From NCBI GenBank assembly GCA_023091665.1, contig JALJCQ010000033.1, positions 620,001-684,000 on the forward strand: a stretch of DNA of 64,000 bases. The letters are read 5' to 3'. Positions within the stretch are counted from its first letter, which is position 1. Every line of letters begins with the position of its first letter. The notes beneath the pieces are model-generated. The model searched no databases. It was not told the DNA's origin and saw only the letters and a program-made list of their open reading frames with translations. The stretch comes from Pythium myriotylum. Lineage: Eukaryota > Oomycota > Peronosporomycetes > Pythiales > Pythiaceae. Shown piece after piece: positions 30,396-41,800 of the stretch. The translations under genes and the position numbers were made by a program.

Positions 30396-31292
30396 ATGGA
30401 CGGCGGCTGGCTGCGTCGCAAGGTCGCCGAGGCGGCGCCGGACGAGCGCGAGACGGTGGCGGCGAGCGAGTCGGAGGGCGAGGCCGACGCGTCCCCGCGC
30501 GCGAGGCGGCGGCGCAACCGCGTCAGTCTGCTGCCCAGCGACGCCAGCAGCAGCGAGGAGGAGAACGACGCCAGCGACCTCGACCGCCTCCTCCACGAGG
30601 ACGACTCGGCCGAGGAAGACGACGGACACGCGCAAGACGCCGGACACCAACTCCACGACCAGCTCGAGCTCGACGACGAACACCAGTGGGACCGACTCGC
30701 CCAGCGACACCCCGGACTGTTCATGTTCCACCATGTTCCGCTAGCCAGACGCGGCAACGAGATCGCCCTGCACCTGGTCGGTGGCGGAGGTGGAGAAATC
30801 GTGGATGTGGGCCACACGCAAGACGATGCGCAAGAGATCGACCTGACGACCCTGTCGTCCGACAGCGAGGGCGAGGCTTCCCGCTTCGGACATGCCGCTG
30901 AGGATGACGAAGACGACGAGGTGGAGATCGTTGGGTCGACAGCACCACTCGCGCCCGTGCCCATCCAGCGAGTTGGTGCTCAAGGTTCATCGCGAGGAAG
31001 CCCGACGAGGAAACGGCGCCGGCGCAGCGCAGCGCCCGATCCAAGTCGAACTTTCAACACACACAGCGCCGAGTCCACCAATATCAGCCTCGAGAATAAT
31101 GAGACGATCGAGCGCTTCAAAGCCTCGCTCAAGTGCAGTGTCTGCCTCGAAGTGATACAAGACATGACTTCCACAATTTGCGGCCATGTCTACTGTGGAA
31201 AGTGCATACGGCTGGCGATCAGTGTGACTCATAAATGCCCCCTTTGTCAACGACCACTACGACCAACAGATATCCACGGACTATTTTTCTGA
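30396..31292 (+). CDS. RNF4/Slx8-like RING E3 ligase with SUMO-interacting motifs
   Basis: Single exon, 298 residues. The C-terminus is a C3HC4 RING finger (LKCSVCLEVIQDMTSTICGHVYCGKCIRL ... KCPLCQRPL in two blocks) ending DIHGLFF, close to RNF4/Slx8. The first 220 residues are acidic and disordered, with three SIM-like hydrophobic cores flanked by acidic or Ser residues: GEIVDVG, QEIDLTTLSSDSEGE and EVEIVG. This arrangement is that of SUMO-targeted ubiquitin ligases, which ubiquitinate SUMOylated nuclear proteins. A basic stretch (RKRRRR) before the RING may be a nuclear signal. ATG 30396 gives a compact N-terminus; upstream open frame exists but overlaps the divergent promoter region. Confidence 0.82.
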   Translation: MDGGWLRRKVAEAAPDERETVAASESEGEADASPRARRRRNRVSLLPSDASSSEEENDASDLDRLLHEDDSAEEDDGHAQDAGHQLHDQLELDDEHQWDRLAQRHPGLFMFHHVPLARRGNEIALHLVGGGGGEIVDVGHTQDDAQEIDLTTLSSDSEGEASRFGHAAEDDEDDEVEIVGSTAPLAPVPIQRVGAQGSSRGSPTRKRRRRSAAPDPSRTFNTHSAESTNISLENNETIERFKASLKCSVCLEVIQDMTSTICGHVYCGKCIRLAISVTHKCPLCQRPLRPTDIHGLFF

Positions 31293-31335
31293 GTCCAATC
31301 AAGCATTTGCCAATAAGTTAAGAATGAGGAATCCA

Positions 31336-34300
31336 TTAAACGGAAGTCGCGGCACTGTGTTGCGCTGTCGTGCTGTCCAGATTTCCGTTGAAGTTGAGGC
31401 GGACGAGAAGTTCCTGTTACAAAGAGTCGAGCGTGAGTCACTATCAGTGGATCTGCTGCATGATGTTAGAATACTACCTCTGCAAAAGCGCGAACTTTCG
31501 AGTCTCTGCATGTCTCCAGATTGCGAAGCTGGGAAACTAGCACTGTCATTACCGTTTTCTGGGTCTTCGCGACCGAGCAGAGCTTCGATTGAATGGCGCA
31601 GAGCTTTTCACTTGGATGCGTGGCTAATCGGAGGGAATGTCCGAAGAACCAAACGTTGTCGACGAACTGGTGGAGTGAATGCAGAATCTGATGGCACGCG
31701 TGGATAAGTGATACATACGGGTATTTGTCGATTCTACAGCATCAGGAAGCAAGCTCACCTCGGATTGATCGGGGTCAAGAAAGCAGCATGCATGTGCTTC
31801 TGCCATAAAGCATTCATGGAGTTTGCGTATGTTCCAAACCGAATTCGACACCTCAATGCCCGCGATGAAAGTCTTCCAAGCCGAATTCAATACCCGCACT
31901 GAGAATGCTTCGATGAAGGCGCTGAGCACCAGATGCGTCGAATGGAGGAAGACATCGCAAATTCGTTGCGAGGCTTCTGGAAAATCATCACGAACTGGAG
32001 ACTTGCGCCACGATTGCCACACGTCCTTAGATTCGTGTTGCGTTAGCCGAAGTAGGAGAAGCAAGCGATGTGTATCCAAGTAATGTTCCATGGAGGTTGA
32101 AGTCAGCAATGATGATAGATGAGGAGGAAGAATATAGTTGAGTGTGAGATTCGTCACAACTTCGGTCATAGATGGCGTCGTTGGGCCAGTTGTAACAGCT
32201 GATAATAGAAAGGTTTAACATTCGCTCAGTTCAAGTTTGACAAGGGAGATCGACTTTCTTACCTCGAACAAATCCGTCTTCAACTCGATACTCGAACGGA
32301 GGTAGTTGCGAGCTGTCTTTTACAATACGCGCCTCAATCATTGAGAGCGCCAGCATCGTTGTCAAACGTCCAGGTAAAGCCAGAAGCACTCGCGTTTCAG
32401 ATTGCAGATTGGTGAAAAGGTCGTGCGAGAATATTGCCATACACAGTCCTTCACTCATGAGGGCGATTCGACGCAGCCACTTCAAATGGTTCTTGAGGTC
32501 AAGATTTTGAAGGGCCGCCCGCAGGGCAATCTTGTCAAGTGAGTCATGGATTGAAGCAATTGGCTCCTCCAAGGCAATTTGAGAGAGCAACCGGAACGAA
32601 GTCGCCGGAGAAGTCGCTGATCTGTCAGGTTGCAGTATACCATGCAAAATGGCTTCATCTTCACTCGACACATTTGGCCGAAGGAATGGTGTTGAGCTTT
32701 GCAAAATCTCTTCTGCGACTCTCGGTGTAGAAACGTCTTGACCCCAATAGCACTCACTAGTCGCGTTTACCGGGCAAATGCAAGATTTCTTGCACACCTC
32801 AGCAGGTGATTTATACGGCGATGAAAACTGGTGCGCGATAACTGGAATACCGTCCCGACTAGTAGCGCCTGCATCTCCATCCGTGACTGGGACACTTATG
32901 TAGTTTCCCTCCCTTCTACTATCGTTTCGAGGCATCAAGACATCACCATAGATAGCAGTGCGGGCTGCAGATCCGTCTCCCCCGCTTGCTTGAGCAAGAG
33001 CAATTGACCGGGGCTTGCTTTCCATCTGATGTGTCTGAGCATCGTTTTGAGAATAGATCGCTAACGCGGCGTCAGATCCACCACCCCCTGGAACTTTTTG
33101 CATACGGATTCGTGGTCTCCAAAGCAGACCATCCTCGCCAATACTATCATTGCCTCGATCAACTGGCCGAAACGAGTTGGGCCGACTTAGTTGAACATCA
33201 TGGTCCTCCGTTCCACCATCGTTCATCTCCGAGTCGCCATCACTCACTCCACACTTCTCGATTGGCAGTTCGTCAATACAGCTTTCAGATTGCTGTGGTA
33301 GGTCTTCTCGAGCTAAGTAAACCAAAGATGAGCGGATGCTATCCTAAGCGTATTTGGCAAATTCCCGTACCTGCTCGCCAACTATGGACATCTTTCTCCA
33401 TTTGTTGGAGTAGCTTCATTTTGGATTCTGATAGTTGCGATGCACGAGTTCTCCGCCAGGTTAAATACTGATCCCAATCACTCGAGGTTCCGGATTTCAT
33501 GTCCCCGTCGAATTGTTCCAGTTGGCTTAATACTTGAGTTCGAGAATCTTCAACTTCGTTGAGCTCGAGCTGGAGATTACATCCGCGTGAACACAACTCT
33601 CACATACAGAAACCTGCAAAAGTGTGACTTACTCGTTTCCTCTTGCTAGTCATCCATTCGTCAACGCTGTCACGACGGGGACTTTTCGAAGGAGAGCGGA
33701 AGTGCTCCCAGGCCAACGCCAAGCTCTTTTCGCCATAACCATTTTTGTCAACATGACTCATCAGCAGTTGGAGTGAACCCTGGACGCGGTGGAGCTGAGC
33801 TTGAGCTGCCGAGACATGATAGTTTAAGTGCAACTGACCCCACACACACTTGGACGCTGGGATTAGCAATGTACATCACGCACGACAACTTATGAAACTT
33901 ACCTTGTCGGAAATGGGCAGAATACTGTTTAACATGTGTTGCAACTTGCCTATGCTTTGGACGCGGCGAGTGTTGAGGCGGAGGAACCGAGGTAAAATGT
34001 CGTGATCTAGGTCGCCACCATCCGAGGCATCTCCAAAACTCTGTAATGTACTGTACACGGAAAGCCGAAACTCGTTCTGTGTGGTGAGTAGGAGATCTGT
34101 GAAATGGCTCGAGCGGATCAAATAGGATACCAGCAACGTACGTGTGGATCGAGCTCCAAGGGCGTTTCTCCAGTATTGATATAGTGAGATAGAAGCGCGA
34201 TGAATGGTTCCGCTGACCGCACAAGCAGCCACTTAAATAGCTTTGTAATTTCTCCGTGCACATCCTCTTGCTCCCACTGCTGCAGATCTCGATGAAGTAG

Positions 34301-36277
34301 ATTGAGAAGGTCAACCCCAGCAGGAAACTCTCGGTAGCCGAGAAGTCTCCAAAATACTTCCGAACTGCTGTTATTGCATCCAAGTGCATTCGAGATGGTG
34401 GCGATCTGTCGCCGAAGTGACCGCGTACTCACCAGAAAAGAAATGAGAGAGACACCCTGGGTCTTGGTGTGGCGGAATTCTGCATGACTTCGTATGATAC
34501 TCTATGAATATGGAGAAGTTTTAGATACTCAATGGAATATCGACCCACTGCGAACAATACCTGGTAGCTTTTGAGATAGAGTGATAAGGTATTGCCTAGC
34601 GCTTGCGCGGTGATTCCACCACGCGAAGAATCCTGGGAGAAATATGTGCTGATATACTCGAGCCGCATGAACGCAGTCCCTGCAGCTCTAAACTCCTCGA
34701 GCGCCGTCGATAGCGAAGCCGATGAAGACGATCTCAATTTCACCCTGACTCGTCGAGGTAAGCGAAAACTCGCAGTGGAAACGACTCGACGAAAGATGAC
34801 AGAATCAATTCCACACAAGGCCATGGCAGAATACTGCTCACAAGGTAGAAGCCAGACCTAGTAAGTTGGTATTCACCAACATCACAACTCGCTTTGCAAA
34901 CACTGACCTCGACAACGTCGACCTCATCAACCTCGATGCATCGACCCAAATCCCCCGAGTTAACGCCAGTAAACTCTATAACTGGTTGACTTAGAAGGCA
35001 CGGGACATTCTCGATTGGGTGTTCGCTTGAATCGTAGCCAAGTTGTTCCCAAGAGCCGAGAGAGGATGACTCATAAGCGAACGACCAAGTCGTTTCAGTA
35101 TCCACATTATCGTCACAACTTGATACATCAGTAGTAGAGCCCCGTGCCTCCAATGAATCGGGCGAGGCTGACTTGATCACTCTGGAACCGTCGAAGAAAA
35201 AAACCTCGGTATCGACCCTTGATTGCCATGCGTTGCTCGTCTGAACTGGGTCAAACTCGCGCTGCTTCAAGATGGCTTTACGATCTCTGCGAAAAAAAGA
35301 AGCGGATGGACACATAAATTCCAGCAAGAAAGGCGCATATTTCGTCCGGCCCGCACTCACGTTGTGTTGATGGTGCTTTCTTGTGGTGAAATGTCGATCA
35401 AACGGGGAATACCGGCCTTTTTCGGTGTCACGTCCTGAGTTGCACTGAAGAGGATTGATGTCGGGACACCGAGTGGCGGGCTCGGTATCTTATCTCCCAC
35501 ACCAGGGGAGATGGCTCCTGGATACCATAGTGGGCTTCGGCGAGAATCAATAGCACCGAGGGATTCAAATTCATACTGCGCCAGAATCCTGTTAACAAGT
35601 CAGTCGATCGCCAGTAGGTGTTTGCTAATTGGAATGGAGCCTTACTGTTGTGGATCCAGCGAGAGTGGCGTAGAGCTGACAAGCACTCCGTGGCTTTGAG
35701 CAACCAAATCGAGGTTTTGCATGTTGATACGTTCCCCCACACGCGGTTTTGCTGCCGAATGGATGGATTCGTTCTTGGGTCGCACTCGAGTGGGATCCTC
35801 AAGCACAAAGGTATTTCCGTCTCGTCCACCAGCAAGCGATAGTAGGAGTCGCAGCGCACCAGATACCCAACACGCAGTTAGCGTTCCGGCTTGGTCGCCG
35901 AGCTCAAGACACGTTTCCACTTGCTCGTCGAATTGTTGCACCGTGCCAAACCTACTCCCATCCATCTGAGTCAGTGCTGAACTAAGCCAACTGGAGAATG
36001 AACGCACAGATCAGGTCCCTCGCGAAGAATAGCGCGTATCCGCTGGATCTCGTGCATCATCGCCGTCTCTGCATTGGCGTGTGGCGTGCTCTGCGTGAAG
36101 ACCGCGTCAGCGTTACCCACTCCGCTCCCGTAGACGCCCGACGGAACGCACCGGCCGCAGCAGCCGCTCATAAGCAGGGATCAGCGGCGCCAGCCCCGCG
36201 TGCGACGCGCCTGGCCGCAAGCGCGCGTAGAGAGCACGCAGCAGCTCCACGACGCCGTCGGCATGAGGTCGGTCCAT
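31336..36277 (-). CDS. Gamma-tubulin complex protein (divergent, GCP5/6-like)
   Basis: Large gene with at least a dozen exons. Verified pieces are exon 1 36277-36152 (MDRPHADGVVELLRALYARL), exon 2 36090-36008, and a third exon starting FGTVQQFDEQVETCLELGDQ. Later exons carry QYEFESLGAIDSRRSPLWYPG and EFRAAGTAFMRLEYISTYFS, then LNLLHRDLQQWEQEDVHGEI with LLSHYINTGETPLELDPH-NEF, the GRIP1 hallmark. After a long insert (about 32750-33320) come GRIP2 parts (LRAALQNLDLKNHLKWLRRIAL, QSWRKSPVRDDFPEAS, LHSLHQFVDNVWFFGHSL) and the last exon ending NGNLDSTTAQHSAATSV. GCPs nucleate microtubules at centrosomes and basal bodies. The large insert between GRIP1 and GRIP2 favours GCP6 or GCP5. Exact mid-gene splice sites were not all resolved. 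Confidence 0.78.
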
Positions 36278-36366
36278 GCTCGCGAGTTTTGCCGCGAGAT
36301 TTGGAAATGCAGCGTATTATGAATATCCTTAAAAGTACGATATTGACTCGTTCGCTAAGTACGATT

Positions 36367-38485
36367 TTAGTGTCCACTTGGACGTGTCTGCGACATGGTC
36401 GCGCCGGAGATAACCTCATTGAGGACTCGCATCCAGGTCTGGGTCGAGTTGGCAGGGTCTGTGATGCGGAAAGTACCCGACGGCTGTGAGACGAGCAGCA
36501 ATTGTCAGTGATGTCAGATCCAGAGCGCGGCAAAGGCTCTGGGGACGCACCGCAATCACATCAAAGGTCTGAGGCCCTTGAGGGGTGATGCGAGTATCGC
36601 GGGTTAGGATGACGTCGCGCTTGAACTTGCCGCTCCAGGAGCTCAAGATGACAAGACGCGGGGCGTCGGTGAGGATGATCTGTGACATGACCCGGAGGTG
36701 AGTCTTGAGAGTAGGCAGATCTAAGAATAGCCATACTAACTTGTCTGGTTCGACTCAGCATCTTGGAATGGATCTTGACTTTCGCCTCCATTCGCACAAG
36801 CTCATCAGGAGAGATGCAAGATGGCCGACCACTGCGCATGGAGCTGCTGCTCCTAGACCTTCGGGACGTCATGCTGGAAGTAGCCGCCGCCCATTAGCAT
36901 CCTGTTGCGAGAGTTTTGCAAAACAAGATCGCACCTCATCAGGTCTTCTGTAGACTCGGAAAAGCCATCATCTGAAAAGTACTCAGCAACAGTCCAGTTC
37001 TCCATCGCGCCATCGGTCTTTGGCTCTGGAAGCTCGACAACAGGAGGAATGTACGGGGATGGCATCTCGTGTAACTGGTCCCAATCGATCCCCACAAAAA
37101 AGGGATGTTCCTAGACCATCCTCGATATCCGTGAGCTATCTCGATTCTAGCCAGCGAATGCTCCTCAGCACCTACCCGAAGCTCTCTGAAGCCCTTCTCG
37201 TTTGCTTCAGCACCGAGCCGAGCATCTGGCTCTTGAACGAGCAGACGGCGAATTAGATTCCGCGCAGACTCAGGAACGGTAGACGGTATGTCTAGGCTTT
37301 CGCTCGAATGGTTGATGATCTAGAGTCGAAGTATGTGAGACCAATACTTTAGGACACATCAATGCCCTCTGACATACCAATTGGAATGTGAGGTAATCAT
37401 TCTCCGCCACGAAGGGCAAGCGCCCAGTAAGCATCTGAAAAATGATGCAGCCCAGTGCCCACAAGTCGCATGGACGGTTCGCTGGCTTGTCATTCAGAAC
37501 CTCGGGTGACACGTACGAAACAGTACCACCAAACTGATTCCCTTCCGTCTTATCATCTTGATCCTGCAGATTTTTCATTTAGTGATCCTCTTGCAAAGCA
37601 GGCAAGGTTAAAAAAAAAACAATCACCTTCGCAGTTCCAAAGTCTGTGACCTTCAGCTGGCCAGTTGAACTTTGTGAATGCACGGTGTTTAGTGGTACGT
37701 TGGTTAGGAATGCTCAAGTAAGGGATAACTTACCTCAGCAAACAGTTGTCTGGCTTGAGGTCTCGGTGGATCACGTGCTGTAATCGAAGGCGATGAGTTC
37801 GAAGATTAATTGAACCATGGCGTATGACTTAAGACACGTTACCTTCGAATGCATATAGTCCAATGCGCTGACGATCTGTGCAACGTAATACTGGGTCACT
37901 TCAAAAGAGCACCCTGTATCTTGGACTCCTGCCTCGCGATTTTTGGAAGTCTCTGACCTGGCGTCAATCGCAGCATGTGAGGAGACAATGTTTGTGCCGG
38001 AAATAGAATGAAGATCATCTCGTCACCGACTTGATGAGAGTGTAGAGATCTCCGCCCTTGCAAAGCTCCATCACAAGGTAGAGATTATGCGAATCCTAGC
38101 AGCCAAGTAGACAGTCAATGAAATTACTCGTGTGGGATTGAAACCCGCTGATGCGGCTACCTTGAAGCTGCAGTAGAAGCGGACGATGTTTGGGTGATGC
38201 AAGCGCGACATGACCTTTCTCTCAGTGATTACGAAAGCAGTCTTGTTTTCCTTGCGAATAAAACTCTGGTCCATGACCTTGACAGCGAGGTCTGCCTTGT
38301 TCTTCTTGAGTCTGGCATGGAAGACCTTGGGGAGAGTGAGTCATGGCGTTGGCGGCAGCATGCCCACTCCACGCATCTACCTTGGCGTACGAGCCTTGCC
38401 CGAGCACGGACCCGAAGAGGAAGTCGCCGGCCTCGGGCGCCGAGTCGAAGAGCATGGCCTGCGGGGGCGGGATGAGGTGGCTCAT
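36367..38485 (-). CDS. PDPK1: PDK1-like AGC protein kinase with C-terminal PH domain
   Basis: Multi-exon minus-strand gene. The N-terminal exon starts [12 protein letters not shown] and carries the Gly-rich loop [12 protein letters not shown]. Later exons give the catalytic Lys in [16 protein letters not shown], then [17 protein letters not shown], the catalytic loop [11 protein letters not shown] (near 37742-37775), DFGTAK, and the activation segment/APE region [18 protein letters not shown] followed by [12 protein letters not shown]. The C-terminal exons encode a PH-like domain ([21 protein letters not shown], then [11 protein letters not shown]) and stop at 36369-36367. PDK1 phosphorylates the activation loop of AGC kinases such as Akt and S6K downstream of phosphoinositides. 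Domain order and motif spacing match the PDK1 family. Not every splice site was fixed. Confidence 0.85.
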
Positions 38486-38882
38486 GCTGGCGGCGCTGCC
38501 TTCTCGCCGTGCCTCGGCTTGAGTCGCGTGCGCTCGTACGATCGTTCGCACTGTCACTGATGGCATGCACCGTGGAAAGCCCGAATAAAAGAGCTCCTCC
38601 GCCCACCATCTGGTTTTCGTTGCAACAGCGGACAGTCACTTGAGTGGATACACTTTTGGCGCGCTGTGATTGGCTCTCGCGACCACCTGGTGTCCGCCAC
38701 TTGTGCGGTGTGGAGGGGGACGAGCGACCATCACTCCGCCTCCTCCCGACTGGAGCTGCTCCCCTTCCTCCCCCTCCTCGAAGAAGAGAACTTGGTCCCC
38801 GCTCGCGAGCGCGGAAGAAATCCACGGGGGCGAGGACGCGAGGCGGGCGAGCGAGCGAGCGAGAGCGGAGGGCGGACGCGCC
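38486..38882. promoter_or_regulatory. Divergent promoter region between PDK1-like kinase and NOT1
   Basis: 397 bases between two start codons that face away from each other. An inverted CCAAT box (ATTGG within TGATTGG) lies near 38667-38673. The half nearer NOT1 is GC-rich with a GCGAGC-type repeat. No ORF of its own is convincing. Confidence 0.5.
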
Positions 38883-41800
38883 ATGGTGTCCTTCGCGTCG
38901 CCGCTCTTCTGGCAGATCCACTACCTCGTCACGAACCTCAGCAAGAAGAATTTCAAGTCCAACGTCGCCGAGCTCAACCAGGTGCGTGGCTCGCGCTCGA
39001 GGGCGAGGGGCGGTCCCTGACGATCCCTCGCGTTGCTAGTTGGTCGGACTCTACGGAGAAGATGCGCGGATCTTCCTGCTCAACTGCCTGGTGAAGGATA
39101 TCGACTTCCGCGACACGCGGAACCAAAGCAAGGATGCGCTCAAGATCCAGCTGCTCACGCACGAGATCGCGCAGGCCTCGTCCAAACCAAACTTCACCAC
39201 CTTCATCTGCGAGGCCATTGAGGGGAGTGCGAACGACGCCAAACGCGCGAAGGTGGTTTCGGAGGAGTATCTCACCAACTTCAGCAAAGCGCTCAAGCTC
39301 ACCGTGCCACAGCAAGTCACGATCGGGCTTGCGTTCGCGCAGGGAGAAAATGCGGAGACTGCGAAAGAGGCGGTCAAGTTCCTCAAGGCCAAGATGCCAG
39401 AGATCTCGAGCTGTGGCTCGAAGCTCCCGCCTGACGTGTTGCATGCACTCGTCTTTGTTCTCCGCATTAAGGATGAGTTCCGATCGGATATAGCTGAAAC
39501 GGACTCTTTCCTCGCCAGTATATCTGCGGCGCATCCGAACGACATGAACTCGATGGAACTTGCTCCGTTGACGTTGGGTGACCCCGACTATGTTGACTGT
39601 GCTGCAGTTGTTGAGCCTGATCTGATGAGCAAGCTGATCACCGATGTGAACGCGAATTGCCTGTTCTATGACCTCATGGAAGATGTAGGCTACGCGTCGA
39701 CTTCTTCCGTTAAGGCTTTCCGTACGCTGTTGGCGGAGGCTGGGTTAGAGAAAGCACCAACCATTCCACCCGCGCAAATCGCAGGCATGTTGGCGATGCT
39801 CTCCCGCACTTTTAACGAGCTCAAGCCAGACAACAGTGCAACACTGATGGCAAACCTGCCGTTCGCGTGTGACTCAGGAAACGGTGCAGATGAGTTGGAG
39901 GCAACGAATGTCCCGGCAGTTCCAGCTACCAACCCGTTCGATCACACCAAGGATAACTGGGACTTCGATGTGATAGCAGAAGTATTGCAGAAGGATTACA
40001 GCTCTATCAAATGGGCGAAGGTCGCTGAGAAGCTCGATCGGAATGACTTACTCGTGGCGGATGTCCGACAGCTTCGTGTGCTTATTTCTGCTTTTCAGAA
40101 GTTCTCCCAGACGAAGTTTAAAACTGCCACGTTGCTCCGTCCGTGGAAAAATGCTCGCGCTCAAATGAGTGTGCTGAAGGCAGCGATTGAATCTCCACCC
40201 GAAGTCATTTCCTTCGGCGATTCTCCCAACAAGCTGGCTCCTTTTGAAGGTGCGGATGCATCGCAGGCACCGAAGAACGGCGTTTGGTTTTCGCTTGATG
40301 CTGTGGAAACTTTGTTGGAGTTATCGGAGAAGGATTGTTACGAGGATGTACGTCGGGTGTTTGACTCGGCCATGAAAACCTGCCCCGATGTTCTTATTGC
40401 GAACCTCGCTCAAGCTCAACCTCGATGGAACGGTCTGCGGGACGATGTCTTTGCTGATCTTTTCGCAACGTACATCATGGGCAGACCGAATGCACCTGCA
40501 ATCATGCGTCACTTGTGGTCGGTATCGCCCAAGCTCGTGCTGTACGCTAGTGTGAAGTGTTTCTACGCCGCTTCGTCTCCTCAGATCATCTCGCGCCTCT
40601 TTGCTTTATTCCGCAACACCGGCGATGCATTTGCCTCGGCGATTCACTCAAACTACTTTTCGTTTGCGATCTCACTCGCGGTGATGGGGGCGAATCATGA
40701 TGTACTAAATCTCGACTCGTGGATCGTGGAACGTTTGGCATCGCAGCGAACAGCCTTCGCCACATCGTGTCTGGCTTTTGTTCACCGTAACTACGCGCGT
40801 GCTATACCCAAGAGCGCCATTACACCACAAACAAGCCATGCTCTTTCCATCGAGTCGCTGGCGACTATTTTGAAGTGCATCCTTGCGGTGCAGAATGCGC
40901 TTCCGCCCACAATCGCGCTGGAGCTCAAGCGTGTCATTTCGTTGTGTATGGAGGCTCATCCTGTTATTTCATCAGCGACGAGAGCTCAAGTGGATGGCAG
41001 CGCGCTAAATAATGCGAGTGGCGCAGCTTCTGCTGGCGGAGTCACCGTTGCCGCCGGTAGCGCCAGTGCTAGTAGCGCAGCAGTTGAGGCTAGTGGAGCA
41101 GTTGGTGGTGGTGAGACACCCGCCTTCACAGCTGAAATGATCGAAGAACAAGCCAACGCTTACTTCCAGCAGATATACACTTCAGAGCAGAATATCAGCG
41201 ATGTTGTCGCCATGCTGAAGAGATTCCAGAGCTCTCGTGACGAGCGTGAACGCCAGATTTTCTACTGCATGATCCACAACCTTTTCGACGAGTATCGCTT
41301 CTTCCCGCGGTATCCAGAGATGGAACTTCGAATCACTGGTGTGCTCTTTGGCAAACTGATCGAGCATCAGGTTCTTCCTCCGAACTTCTTGCAGACTGCG
41401 TTGCGGTCCGTGCTAGAAAGTCTGCGTGAACCGGTCAACTCGAAGTTTTTCTTCTTCGGTGCTGTTGCGTTGCAGCAATTTGTTCCACGACTGAAGGAGC
41501 TCCCTGCGTACTGCACCAACTTATCACAGATTGCCCACCTCCAGCAGGCTTTGCCCGATGTCATGCGTCACGTGAACCAGATCGCGCGCTCTGTGACTCT
41601 GAATGGAGGGCTGAAGCCGACTAATGGAAGTGGAATGGAGCTTAGTGGCGGTGATGTGAGCCCCAACGCCGGAGCGCCCCTTGCCGACTCGGCTGTGTCT
41701 AAGTTTGGAACTGGCAGTCTAGGCGCTGGTGCTGCGGTTCCTGGTGTTGGAGTGTCATCGCCTCCAAAGCCGTTGACACCGCCCAAGAAATCAGAAGAGG

